Shown here: positions 33,271 to 44,000 of the stretch, piece after piece
How positions within the stretch are numbered: position 1 is the stretch's first letter
Layout of the letters: each line of letters opens with the position of its first letter
DNA from: Blattamonas nauphoetae
Lineage: Eukaryota; Preaxostyla; Oxymonadida
Length of the DNA stretch: 64,000 bases
NCBI GenBank assembly: GCA_033064195.1
Contig: JARBJD010000184.1
Span: 1-64,000, forward strand
Reading direction: 5' to 3'
The notes under the pieces: model-generated
Seen by the model: only the letters and a program-made list of their open reading frames with translations
Told to the model about the DNA's origin: nothing
The model's database searches: none
Program-made: the position numbers and the translations under genes

Positions 33271-36200
33271 CTAGTCCATCACTACTTCCAAACTCCCTCC
33301 GACTATCGAGACCTCTCTCAACACTTCTGTTGATACAATCTCCACTGAATTTCCAGCTACGTAGGGAAGGATAACGAATCGGAAGGGAACAGGGATGTTC
33401 GTGAAGAAGACTGGCGCTGTCTCTCCATCTTGTGACAGCTTCAGTGTTCGCTTCCCCTCTCGTCCATATGCCTCCAACACCACTCGCTGTCCAGCTGCTC
33501 CTGCCTTGCATGTTGATCCTGTGAGTGAGTTTATGTCGTTTTGCTTCGGTTTCCGAACATTTATAAAACAATTCCACCCAGCTCCTCCTTTCATATTCAT
33601 AAACCAATCCTGTGCTGTCATTATTTGCTCGGTCAGATCGGTCGAGATCAGTCCAAAATAAAAGTACTCATTGATTGTCCGGATAACGAAAGTGATTCGC
33701 ACGACGACAGCTCCGAATGAATGCGAGAGAAGATGATGATAAGTGTAACGTTCTGTCATTGTGAACACATTTCCAGCGAGAGTGAACTTGTCTTGTTGGA
33801 ACACTTCGATTGCTGCTGCTCCTTCCTTCAAATCCTTTCTTCGCTCATCTTCTTCATTTCTCTTCCTTTCCTCTTCTCTCTTCCTTTCTTCATTTTCTTT
33901 CTCTTCCTGGAGTCGTCCTTTTTCGATGAGTCGTTCGTTCATCCTCTTCATCTCTTCTATTTCTCTCATCTTCTTCGAGAACTCTTTCTGTCTTTCCTCT
34001 TCTGCCTTCCTTGCGGTTATCTCTCTTTCTTTCTCTCGCATCTCCATCTCTCTTTTCTCCTTCTCTCTTTCTTGCCGGATCATGATTCGTTCTTCTTCCA
34101 TCTCCCTCCGAACAGCAGCCAAGTCAATCCCAATCGATCCAATCTCTTTCTGAGACAAGTGGATCGACGATCGGAAATGGCGAACAATCATTCCTCCAAT
34201 CTTTGCTTGGATGGTTTGTGTCCTCTCATCGCAGGGAACGACTATAACCCATCAAGCAAATCGACTAAAACCCATCAAGTCCCACTTTTTTCTTCGTCAC
34301 AAGTCATTTCGGCTATGTCACCTCTGAACATTCACAGCTGAGTTGGAACAGACGAAACCCATGAAAGTGGAGAATTGGACACAAATTTCGTTCCTCACAT
34401 TCAAAGAGGGAAGGGAGACGAGTCCTTCCGAGTCGGGAGAGAAGAGAGGCTTCGAGAGACGTTGGGTCTGAGGCGATTCGGATTTGGATGTGTCAGTCTC
34501 GGTGTCGGGTGCAGAATCGGAGTGAGAGAGACGACGGATGAGAGGGTGGTGTTGGAGTGCTCACAATCCGCATCCGTCTCACCCTCTCCTCCGCTCCACC
34601 CACACACACCTCTCCCCTCTATCCTCTCCCCACTGCCACGCCCTCTCTCCCTTCCTCTCCCCTCAACTCGAGCCCTCCCACGCTCACTTCACCCCTCTCT
34701 CCAATCTCTCGCACATGAAGCGGTGATGTGTTCCGCATCTCCTCATCAATCGGTGGTTTCGGTGTGTCTCCCCGCTCTCCACAGACAACTCCCTTTTTTG
34801 CCCTCACAATTCATCATCGGCGCCATCAACTTCCCATCAAGACCATCAGATTCAAGAGGCGAGTCCACGCACTCCATCGCTCCCACTTGGATCATCTGGC
34901 TCTGGCTGTGTTCTCCTCTTTCACAATCGCCTCGTCCGACGGGAGAAGAGCGAATGGAGGCGAGCATGTTTGGTTGGGTTGGTTGAGCGAGGAGGGATGC
35001 TCATCGTTCTCGTCGTGATTCGCTCTGAACCGAAACACTGGGATAGTCTCTTCTTTCGATTCCTCTCCACTCGCCAGTCCAGTCCCTGACAAGTGAATAA
35101 CTTGTTCTTTGTCGATCCTGCCCCTTGAATTGTTATGGAAAAGACTTTTTTGCCTTCGCTGCGCCTATGATGTCCTGTTGGGTCTTCTGTGAGTCATCAG
35201 AGGTTTGTTCTGTCATCGATAGTCAACTCTGTGGGAGACTGTGCCGAAGGAGAGTGGATGCTTGGAACAAGCGACTGTATATTCAGTTTTGACCATCCCA
35301 CTGTCGATATATTGCGTTTGGGATGTGAATCTTCATTGAATTGTCGAAGCGGGATACCAAAGGAAAATGGGTCGATCAAAACTTGATGGGTTTTAGTCGA
35401 TTTGCTTGATGGGTTATAGTCGGTCCCCTCATCGCAATCCATTTGTCCTCCGACTGTCTTCTCCAGTGTCAGAACTGCCTGTTCTATTCGAGACAGCGCG
35501 AATCCACACCGACGAGTCAGCGAAAACTGGTTCTTGTTTGATTCCGAAAGCGGTTCTGTGTCGATGTGAGATCGAAGGCCTTTGCACAACCTGTCCAAAA
35601 CATGAAGTGTTGGGAGAAGATCCACTTCGCTTGATTCACTTTCAATTCGAGTGCAAAGTGTCTCAATGATTCCCGAATTCAACACTCCCTCCATTTCCAT
35701 CGACAAAAGACTTCCTCCACACAGAAGACTTTTGACAGAAACCAAAGAAAGAGAGGGAATAAACGAAAGAAAAGAGTGATGAGCAGAGAGGAAATAACAG
35801 ACCCAATTGAATGTGTGGCTGGTGTCGATAACGAACTGTCTGTATGCTGATCAATCAAGAAACAACGAGAAGAGGAGATAGAAGGAGAAAAGCAAGAAAT
35901 GAAGAAAAAGAGGAACAAACGGAGGAGAGCGCAAGGAGAGAAGGAATCAGGCCACTCCGAAGAATATGCCGTCCTTCTGACACCGATGTCACCATCACTC
36001 CGATTACACTCGAGAGAACTGCCTGAATACAATAATCCATCACAAAATCAATCAAAAGGAGAATCACAAAGAGAATGTCAAATATGATCATATCGAGAGA
36101 AGAAGAGAGACACACAGAAAGCGTGCATGCACAAGTCGAAGAAAGTCGTTCCGAAAAGCTCTCCAACAATCCACTCCGAATCCCAATCTCACTTCGCTCT

Positions 36201-36575
36201 TTCATTTTTGAGGCTTCTGAAATATCACAAGAAGGAACAATAATAGATGAAGAACAGATGAAGAGGTTCAAAAATAATATAAAAAACATGAATAGATCAT
36301 CTAACATACCTGACAAGAGAATATTGAACACAGAATGAGCGATGTTGAATTGGACAGATTCATCACCATTCTTGAACTCACTTTCATACCTCCTGAATTC
36401 CTCCATCTGAAAGAAAACAAATGCAAAAAGGGTGGTGATCATTGAGAAGAGACAGAATCTTGTGGACAGGATGGGAAAACGAATGAAAATGAAGCACGAA
36501 AAGTAGTCCCGTGGGATGATTGAAAAGTGACAGGATAGATTCAGACCAGTCCATCAGAAGTGTGAACAGTTCCAT
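33271..36575 (-). pseudogene. Six-exon ARM-like/coiled-coil/SPRY-like gene split by a Mutator-like element
   Basis: Exons on the minus strand: 36,575-36,498; 36,406-36,310; 36,216-36,116; 36,022-35,921; 35,846-35,803; and a last exon from 35,728 that is cut at 35,428 and resumes at 34,224, ending in TAG at 33,271. Counting one target duplication, the exons total 1,677 nt, exactly 559 codons. N-terminal half: helical, ARM-like (FNIAHSVFNILLS, HILRSGLIPSLLALSS, GVLNSGIIETLCTRIE). Middle: a long charged coiled coil (about 33,830-34,130). C-terminal 150 residues: a SPRY/B30.2-like beta fold with GQRVVLEAYGREGKRTLKLS and FFTNIPVPFRFVI, a pattern common in proteins of this lineage. Role unknown; SPRY domains usually bind proteins. 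Apart from the insertion no break is seen. Confidence 0.8.
34234..35427. mobile_element. Mutator-like (MULE) non-autonomous element, 1,194 bp, 9-bp target duplication
   Basis: The 47-bp terminal inverted repeats match at 46 of 47 positions and start GGGA(A/C)CGACTATAACCC. Each contains the word ACCCATCAAG twice, CAAATCGACTAAA apart. The 9-bp duplication CTCATCGCA lies at 34,225-34,233 and 35,428-35,436. Long TIRs plus a 9-bp duplication are the Mutator signature. The interior is unusually C-rich (34,570-34,830) and has no recognisable transposase; its longest frame (34,375-34,986) is low-complexity and probably not a gene. The element sits in the last exon of the SPRY-type gene. Confidence 0.88.
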
Positions 36576-36781
36576 GTGTGTTTGAAATGGTTAATTGTGT
36601 CTGGGTTGGAATCATGAGGTTTGAAGAAAACTGATATGGTTGGATCCTTCACAATTCTGTCTTTACTTGAAATTGACTGAAATGTGGCTCGGGGTTTTCA
36701 TTTCCAAGTTTGTAAAAAACTGTCTCAAACAATCACACAAGAATGGTTGGAAGAAGGCCACAAAAACCCTCTTCGTTCTCT

Positions 36782-39754
36782 TCAATCAAACAAAGAGCCA
36801 AAAATTACACACTCATCCTCGTCTGTGAATCCCGGATCGACCGAAGGACGAAGATCGATCGATGTAAGTGACGGATACGAAGGACGAGATGAATACGAAG
36901 ACCTGAACTGGAACGAACTGTTCACTCCGAAGCCCAAACGGAGAGAGATGGCGCATTCGGAGATGTGTGTCTCACTCACATCTTCCACCCCTTCCTCAAT
37001 CAGTGTGTCGACCCATTCCATTGTCGTCGGCAGCAATCCCAATTTCTTGATTTGTGTGGTGATTCGGAGTGAGATGGGGGTTTGTGTGTTCAAAGATTGG
37101 CTCATCCAAAGTTCCAGTTGAGGATGCTGTTCCATCAGTCGAACAGCGAGAAGTGCACACAGCGACATCATCTGCGAAGGCGACGAGGGAGACACAACAA
37201 GACGAATCAATTCTGCATCGGTGTGAATCAAGTCCCAAACATGTCTGAGCTGATTCTGTTGATCGATTGACCGGAACGTTCGTTCAGGTCGAACCAGCTT
37301 CAGCATCGCGAAACCAATCCCGATGACTGCTGGCAATCGTCCTGCGAACAATCTGCCGAATGAGCCGTATTTCTGTTGATCCATCATCGACTGCCATGCT
37401 GCTTTCAACTGTTGGGGCGTTGTGAATCGGGGAAGCTGCTTGAACCAAATGACTAATCGAAGATCAGCCGCGAACGAAGACGGAAGGGCTTTGAGGAAGG
37501 ACTCAGACAGACGGAGAGGGTCATTGGGGAGAGTTTCGTCGAAGGTCAGAACGGAAGATGCGTGTGACTCGACAAAGAAGTCAACAACTGTTGAGAGTGT
37601 TTGGAGTTCGTCCAGCTCGGCCAGAGCGAGTGGGAAGGACGAGAAAACGGGGTTGTTGGAGTTGTGGGAGTGATACATGCCTTGATATGTGATTTTGATG
37701 CGAGATTCGAGTGATGTGGAGTGGAAGGACTTGACCAGCTTGAAGAGCGAGAGGAGGATGATCACAGCATCTGTGTAGACGAGCGATGGCGAGACGGCGG
37801 CAACCAGACAACTCAAATCCACAAAAACTCCGCCCCACAACTTGTTCTCGTCAAACTCCATTTCTTCTCTTCCTTCTTCCTTCTGTTCATCCTTCGCCTT
37901 TTCAAACGCAGAGGCCAGCAGCGTCGGCAGTGCTTCGGTCACTCTGTTGAAGAAAGGGCGTGTTGCCTCCTCGTCTCCGCGAAAATCAAATCTCCCATTT
38001 TGTCCAAAGCGTTCCACCAGCTCCCGATCATCTTCCCTCCTCTTTTCACAATGCATCATGAATCGGAGGAGAGCCTTCAAGGCTTTCTGCGACAGGGCAG
38101 GAAGAGGCCGATTGACCAAATCCCAAAGTGGTTCGGCCAGATCGAGGAAGAACGGAGTGTGATGATTAAGCGAGTGCGACGATGATAGATACTTGAACAT
38201 CTGCTCGATCATGTCGCAGATGAACCAGCGAGCGTTCGGGTTGGTTGGATCGGTCAGCATTCGTCTCATTTTCAGTGTTGGCAGTCGTTCGTTGAAGTAC
38301 ATCAGTGTTCCACATGAGCCAAGTGCCCACAATCGGACAAGGCACTCGTTGTCTCGCTCAGAATCCTCCGAAACACCAAATTCTCCAACCCATAGGTCCA
38401 CCAGCGATTGGATTTGCTGTGTCAGAGGGTAGTTGCCTGCATAATAAACATAATCCGCAAGTGTGAGAGTGTGGATCATGGTTTTCTGAATCTTCTGTGC
38501 CAACCAAATCGGTGTGTCCACACTTTTGAAAAGGAAAGTGTCGAGGAAGGCATTCATCATTTCGGTGTCAGTGGGTTGGCCATATTCGCCGCCCAAGTTG
38601 AATGGATTTATGAAATTGTGTTCCAGCGACACTTGTCCGTGTTGTGGGAAGAGTGGATAATAGCGAAGGATGAATGTCCACAATTGTTTGAGAATTGGCG
38701 TGACAGTGTGGAGGTGATGTGGTTTGACGGATGAATGGCTAAACATGCGCTGGGCACTGTGGAGGGCAACCATCATCGCGTCGAGCAAGTGTGCTTTGGA
38801 GGGAAGTGAAAGAGAGGCAGATGGTGTCAATGAAAGGGTTTGTTGGTCCAGATGAGCTGAAAGTGACGAGATGAGGAGGAGGGAGAGTTTGGCGGGGAGA
38901 AGATCTCGGAGGATCGCAGAATGGCAAGATCGGTTGTTCTGCTTTCTATCCTGCTCACTCCTCCTCAAAGCAATCTTGAACTTGTCCAGAACAAGTTGAC
39001 ATGCTTCAACAAAACATGTGTCGTCGTCCAGATCCGCCAACCAATTCATCGACAGTTCCGCCAGACACGCCTTGACTCCAGTGCGAAACAGAATATCATG
39101 CAGTTCATTCTCATTCAATGTTGTCACTTTCTGAAATAATTGTTGGGCTGGCTTCGCTATTTCAGAGTTTGAGCAAAGTGTCAGAAGTGCCAATTGGGTA
39201 AGGCATGGAACGAATGGAAGAAAAGCAGCATTTGTGTCCACATGCTGTTGGGAGAGATAAGCATCGTGAAGAACATCCAGAAACTGGAGGAACACCAGTA
39301 GAGACTGTTCATCACGTGCCAAAATCAGTGTCGAGTCAGACACAGTAGTACTCACTATCATCTCACTATCCTCCACAACGGAGAAGATCATGTCATCGTA
39401 GGGCAAGTTGATGAATGTTGAATTTGACAGATGCACAGATGACTTGTTCGATCGAATGATTTCGCCAAGTCTGTGTAAAACCTTAAAAAATTCAATGAAC
39501 AAGAATCAAACCTGACATCTCACATCCTGTGATATGCTAGCATCGCTGACACGGGATAAAATGTTGTCAAAATCGTTGTTAGAAGCAGAAGAAGAAGTCG
39601 GTGAAGTTTGTGGAGTTGAGAGGCCATCTAACGGATTCGTTGAGATTCTGACAAGAAGAGACTCCACAAGGCTGATCTGTAGGAGTTCAATGAATCACAG
39701 ACGAAGAGGAGTGACTTTCAGAGATGAAACAGACAATTTCGACTTCAGCTTCAT
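36782..39754 (-). CDS. Large helical-repeat protein, about 967 aa, unknown
   Basis: Model: exon 39,754-39,716 (MKLKSKLSVSSLK), exon 39,676-39,512 and exon 39,481-36,782, joined by introns of 39 and 30 nt with GT-AG ends; all three are multiples of three. The last exon alone is open for 900 codons. The protein is almost all alpha-helical with Leu-rich repeats of ARM/HEAT character and short disordered linkers, with no signal peptide or membrane segment. Near the C-terminus it has EGVEDVSETHISECAISLRLG, resembling the EG.EDV.E motif that ends the ARM-like family at 25,692, which suggests a shared domain. No known family recognised. The first exon is the weakest part of the model. Confidence 0.72.
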
Positions 39755-41083
39755 TCACGTCATTTGGCGGACGAAGTGAGCTTGACGTTGCTGACATGGG
39801 AATTTCGGGCTGAATGATCATCTCCAACAGTCTCAATCGCGAAGAATCGCAGTATTGAAGACCGACACGTCGAAAACTGAAGATGTGGGTCGATCAATTT
39901 ACATGAGTTTTTCTGTTTCAATCTGTCATTTCAGGAGCCCCATCTGTATCTTTGTCATTGTTTTCTGTGTGTCCGGTAAGCGTTCGAGAAAATTCGTGTT
40001 TAATGGATCTTATTGCCACTAGAAAAGCATTTCCACATGTATTCGGGCAAGTTTCTGCTCGTTTCTACTAATTAGACAGAGGAGTGTTAAGGAGAGAGAA
40101 TTCTATGAGGTGAAGTAAAATAAAGGCAAAAAAGTATTGTGCTTCCAAGGAAATCAACAACTCAAAATGAGAATGTAAATCCACAATTCCGAGAGAAGAG
40201 TTCGTGACAATTCAAAATAACTGAGAATTCCCAAGTTGTACCCGCATATGCACAAGAAAAGCTCGTTCCATCATCCCCCAAAAATCACTGTCGAGTGGAC
40301 GGCATGTTCGATTCCTGAGTTTGGCCAAAGCCACAAGAAATGCTGGTCTGACGGTCTCTTTGCGCAAACTGGTCGAAATCGCCAAAATATGAACATAATA
40401 AGCAGTTATCTCGGATCGGACCGGAATCATGACGAAAGTCGAAGGCGACGGTTGATGTGTCAAATGAGGGATTTATCCGAGATCCCACAATATGTCGGCA
40501 ATTTCAGTTCAGGAGAGAAATGTACAACACGAATTGGATCGGTTGTGTCCAAAATATGACATCATTCAAGGATTGTGCAAATCCAGTTGTATTGCGACTG
40601 GTTTCTGGTTTCATTGATGAAGAGGTTGACCCCTAGAATCGCAACGAGAAACAAAAATCAAGGGGAAAATACTTCCATACATCACATCCATCTCGTTTTC
40701 AGCGAGGATCTCCAGAGTGTCGGGAGGGACGGAAGAGTCAAAACTGTTCGTTCATAAGATGAGATACAGATTTTTGTGACAACTTTTCGACTGTCAACAG
40801 ACGATGAAATCCACAGCAAATATTTGAGACATAATGTCGTATCTAATGTAATCAGACTTTGAGAGATGTCGTTGCTGTCTTTTGAGCTTCGTGTGATCTG
40901 ATGTAGGATGGAAGTAGAGTTAACATGGAGGCAAAGAAATATCAGACAGATGTCTACGCGGTAAGCGGAGTTCATTCAAAGCTCGGTTCATGGATGATTT
41001 GTACTTGGAGTGGAAATGTGGAGAGAATGAACAATGGTTTGATCATCGAATTATTCTCCTTCAACCAAACATACGAACGACCT
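39755..41083. other. Intergenic region between divergent genes
   Basis: 1.3 kb between the start of the helical-repeat gene (minus) and the surface-protein gene (plus). Short frames only. The frame of the surface protein is open upstream to 40,925, but the start at 41,084 is preferred because it creates a signal peptide. Promoters of both genes must lie here; no motif is clear. Confidence 0.55.
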
Positions 41084-44000
41084 ATGTTTCTTCTCGTCAT
41101 ATGGATCTCGAATGCCGTTGACGCCAATTTCAGTGATCGCTCTTTCCCAAATATTGCGTTGCATTCCCAGCCAAAGTACAAGAGTCTCGAAACCTTGTTC
41201 TCCAGCCCTCAACTGAATAATCGTCCAATGGAACTAATTCTCGACTCTACCGTATATTTTGGTCAGGAAATTCATATTTCTGAAACACAACTCTCGATCC
41301 GTGGATCCCAAACTTCAATTGTCCATTCAACTCACATGAACATTCGAGGACACAATTCACAGGATACTTCCAATCAAGTTTCCCAGAGTCGCCCAAGTCC
41401 CATCTTCAACATCGAAAATTCAACGCTTTCACTAACCGCCAATATCCTGAAAGCCTCGACGCATGGAACAACCATCTGTCACATCTCCTCATCTGATGTG
41501 ATTGTGTCCCAAAGTGCCATCATATCAAGTGGATCCCATTGTCCCTTTCTGGTTACCGGTCATCAGACAGGAGCCCAGTGCACGATATCTCTAATTCGCT
41601 GCTCTCACACAACTCCTTCACAAAATCTCCTCCCATTCGTCGGTCTTGATCGTCAGGGACTCTCAACAACAGATGCAAGCGTGTGTGTGTCAGGATCTGG
41701 TCTCGAATTCTCAGATAGGACTCTAATTCTGGGAACTGGCCCACTGTTCTCTTTTGATCGATCGCCATCAGTCTCTGAACCAATTTCTCCGAGAAACTCA
41801 CCCATTCGCCAGACATCTCTCATCTCATGTTCTCTCCGCAATATGAGTAGCCGTCTTGACCCACTTCGGTCCCCCACCATCGGATCGCAGACTTCACAAA
41901 CCGTGTCTGGCTGTTCTGTTACAAACTCTTTCAACCATCAGCACGGAACGACTATGCTCAATCCAAGTCTTGGAGGCAACTTTCTCTGTCAGAATACGTC
42001 TTTTTCATCATGCAGGACCAAGCCAAATGCAGAAGTCGACGTTTGGAGCAAAGAATACTCCGCTGGTGACCGAATCTTTAATCCGGTGGCCACATCAGCT
42101 AAATACACACTATGTACCTTTTGCGAGATGACATATGAGATTGATGGCAATGTATCTGGAGCCGCCATTTGTTTCCGCCCGTCACCGTCCTCTCTCACGA
42201 TTATCCAATGTTTCTTCCACAAATGCGTTTCATTTGGCTTTGATAATGACGGAGGAGCAGTTGCGTTCAGTTGCGAGCTCTCCACTGAGCACCACCCGTT
42301 CGAACTTCGAGGCTCGTCGTTCACAGAGTGCGCAACCACTTACGAATCGTACACAACAAGTGGAGGAAGTCTTCTTTGTCATTGTTACACGACAGCTGTT
42401 GTATCAGACAGTGTCTTTGAGAAGAGTTACGCAGCCGGACGTGGAGGATCGGTCTATTTCCGGACGGGAGGTGCAACAATGACAAATTGTGTGTTCCATT
42501 CCTGCTCCACTGGTTTCTTTGGAGCAGGGTTGCTTCTGGCGGACATACCCTCTGTCACACTGTCCTCTATCCAGTTTCGGAACAACACCTGCAACCCGAA
42601 GTATCAAACAGCCACTGACATGGTTGTAGAAAAAACAGAGGTAAGCATCTTCAACTCGAACACCGTCACATTCTGCGATACAACATCAAGCGGGGACACG
42701 GTCTTCTTCGTGACTGTATCAGGTCAAAATCCAGAAGGGTATGCTGATGGAACTCTGATCGAACACGTGACGAAAACGGCACAGATCACTGCAAGGAAAC
42801 AGACAATCGACACAGACACAATGCTCTTGACAATGAAACTCTCAATATCAAAAGCGATCAGAGGAAATATGAATGTTCTTCTGGAAGGGTCGAACGTGCC
42901 TCGACTCGTCATCATTCCATTCGGGACAGACTCAACCACGTCGGACACTGGTTCAGCAGCCATCACTGTTGGACCAGCGGGTGTTCTCCCGCTTGATGTG
43001 GACTACAACACTCGATTTGTGACGATTCCAGGATGGGATTTCGAACCAAGTGTGTATGAGGTGCAAGGAAAACTGGAAGGACATAACGAAGCCCGTGTGT
43101 CGTTTCTCGGAGTCCTTCTGCTCGACGGATCGTACGAAGTCGAAGTCACGGGCCCTGATGGACAAAACTTGCTGTTCCCTCTCGTGTTTGCATCACCATC
43201 AGAACTGACGCTGTCCACCACAGCCACTTTAGGTGACATCGACACGATTCGTTATGGAGACGTGTATTCTGTGAATTGGTTGAGGTTGAATGGTGTTCCA
43301 GTTGCACTCCCAAATTCACTCTCATTTACGATCCCATTCCCGAATGCTGATGTATCCTCGATTGCGAAAACAGATGGAAATGACAGCATCACCCTCACGT
43401 TCTCGGGAAATGGATTTGTCTGTCCGTCATACCAGCTCACTCTCAGCACAAGCGATGCACTCCTCCCACCTCACTCGAAAACCTTCACTGCCAACCGAGT
43501 CTCCCTGACTCAGCTGGAAGAGAGGGAAGCAATCTTGTATCCTCTCGATGGCGCAGATCTGCTTTATGGACGCAATTATGTGCTTTTTTCAATCATCTCA
43601 AGTGATTCTCGGCAAACAACGTCGATAACTTCCCAGCCATTCGAAACACCTGTCGAACCGAAACGGATCACAAAACTGACGAAGAAAGATGAATCAGATG
43701 AGATGAAGACAGCGAATTTTGAAGTTGAAGGACGAGCGATGTGTGAGAACGAAGAAATCACATTTACTGTCAAGAAAACCGCCGATGACACTGAATCTTC
43801 TTTCAAGGTGACATTCTCCTCAGCAGTGTCTGGATCTGGATCAGCGATTCTGTTCTCAAAGACAGCAAGCGAGATCCAGCTGAACTATGACACAGAATAT
43901 GAGCTTATTAGTGCTTCTGATTCGACAAATGGGAAAGTGATTGTGATGCCGAATTTGTGTTTCACAACAGTTCAGGAACCAGTTCGACTTGTTGATTTTG

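Noticed and set aside
33721-34341. A 206-codon plus-strand frame rich in Phe, Leu and Ser
   Set aside because: It is the reverse side of the Glu/Arg-rich coiled coil of the minus-strand SPRY-type gene; the apparent hydrophobicity is a composition effect.
34375-34986. A 203-codon plus-strand frame inside the Mutator-like element, as a possible transposase
   Set aside because: It is Pro/Ser/His low-complexity produced by C-rich DNA and has no MULE transposase or zinc-finger motif.
38739-39139. Small frames antisense to the helical-repeat gene
   Set aside because: They are shadows within a 900-codon coding exon and have no start context or similarity.
40925-41083. The upstream-most start of the surface-protein frame
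   Set aside because: The 53 extra residues would bury the clear signal peptide beginning at 41,084.
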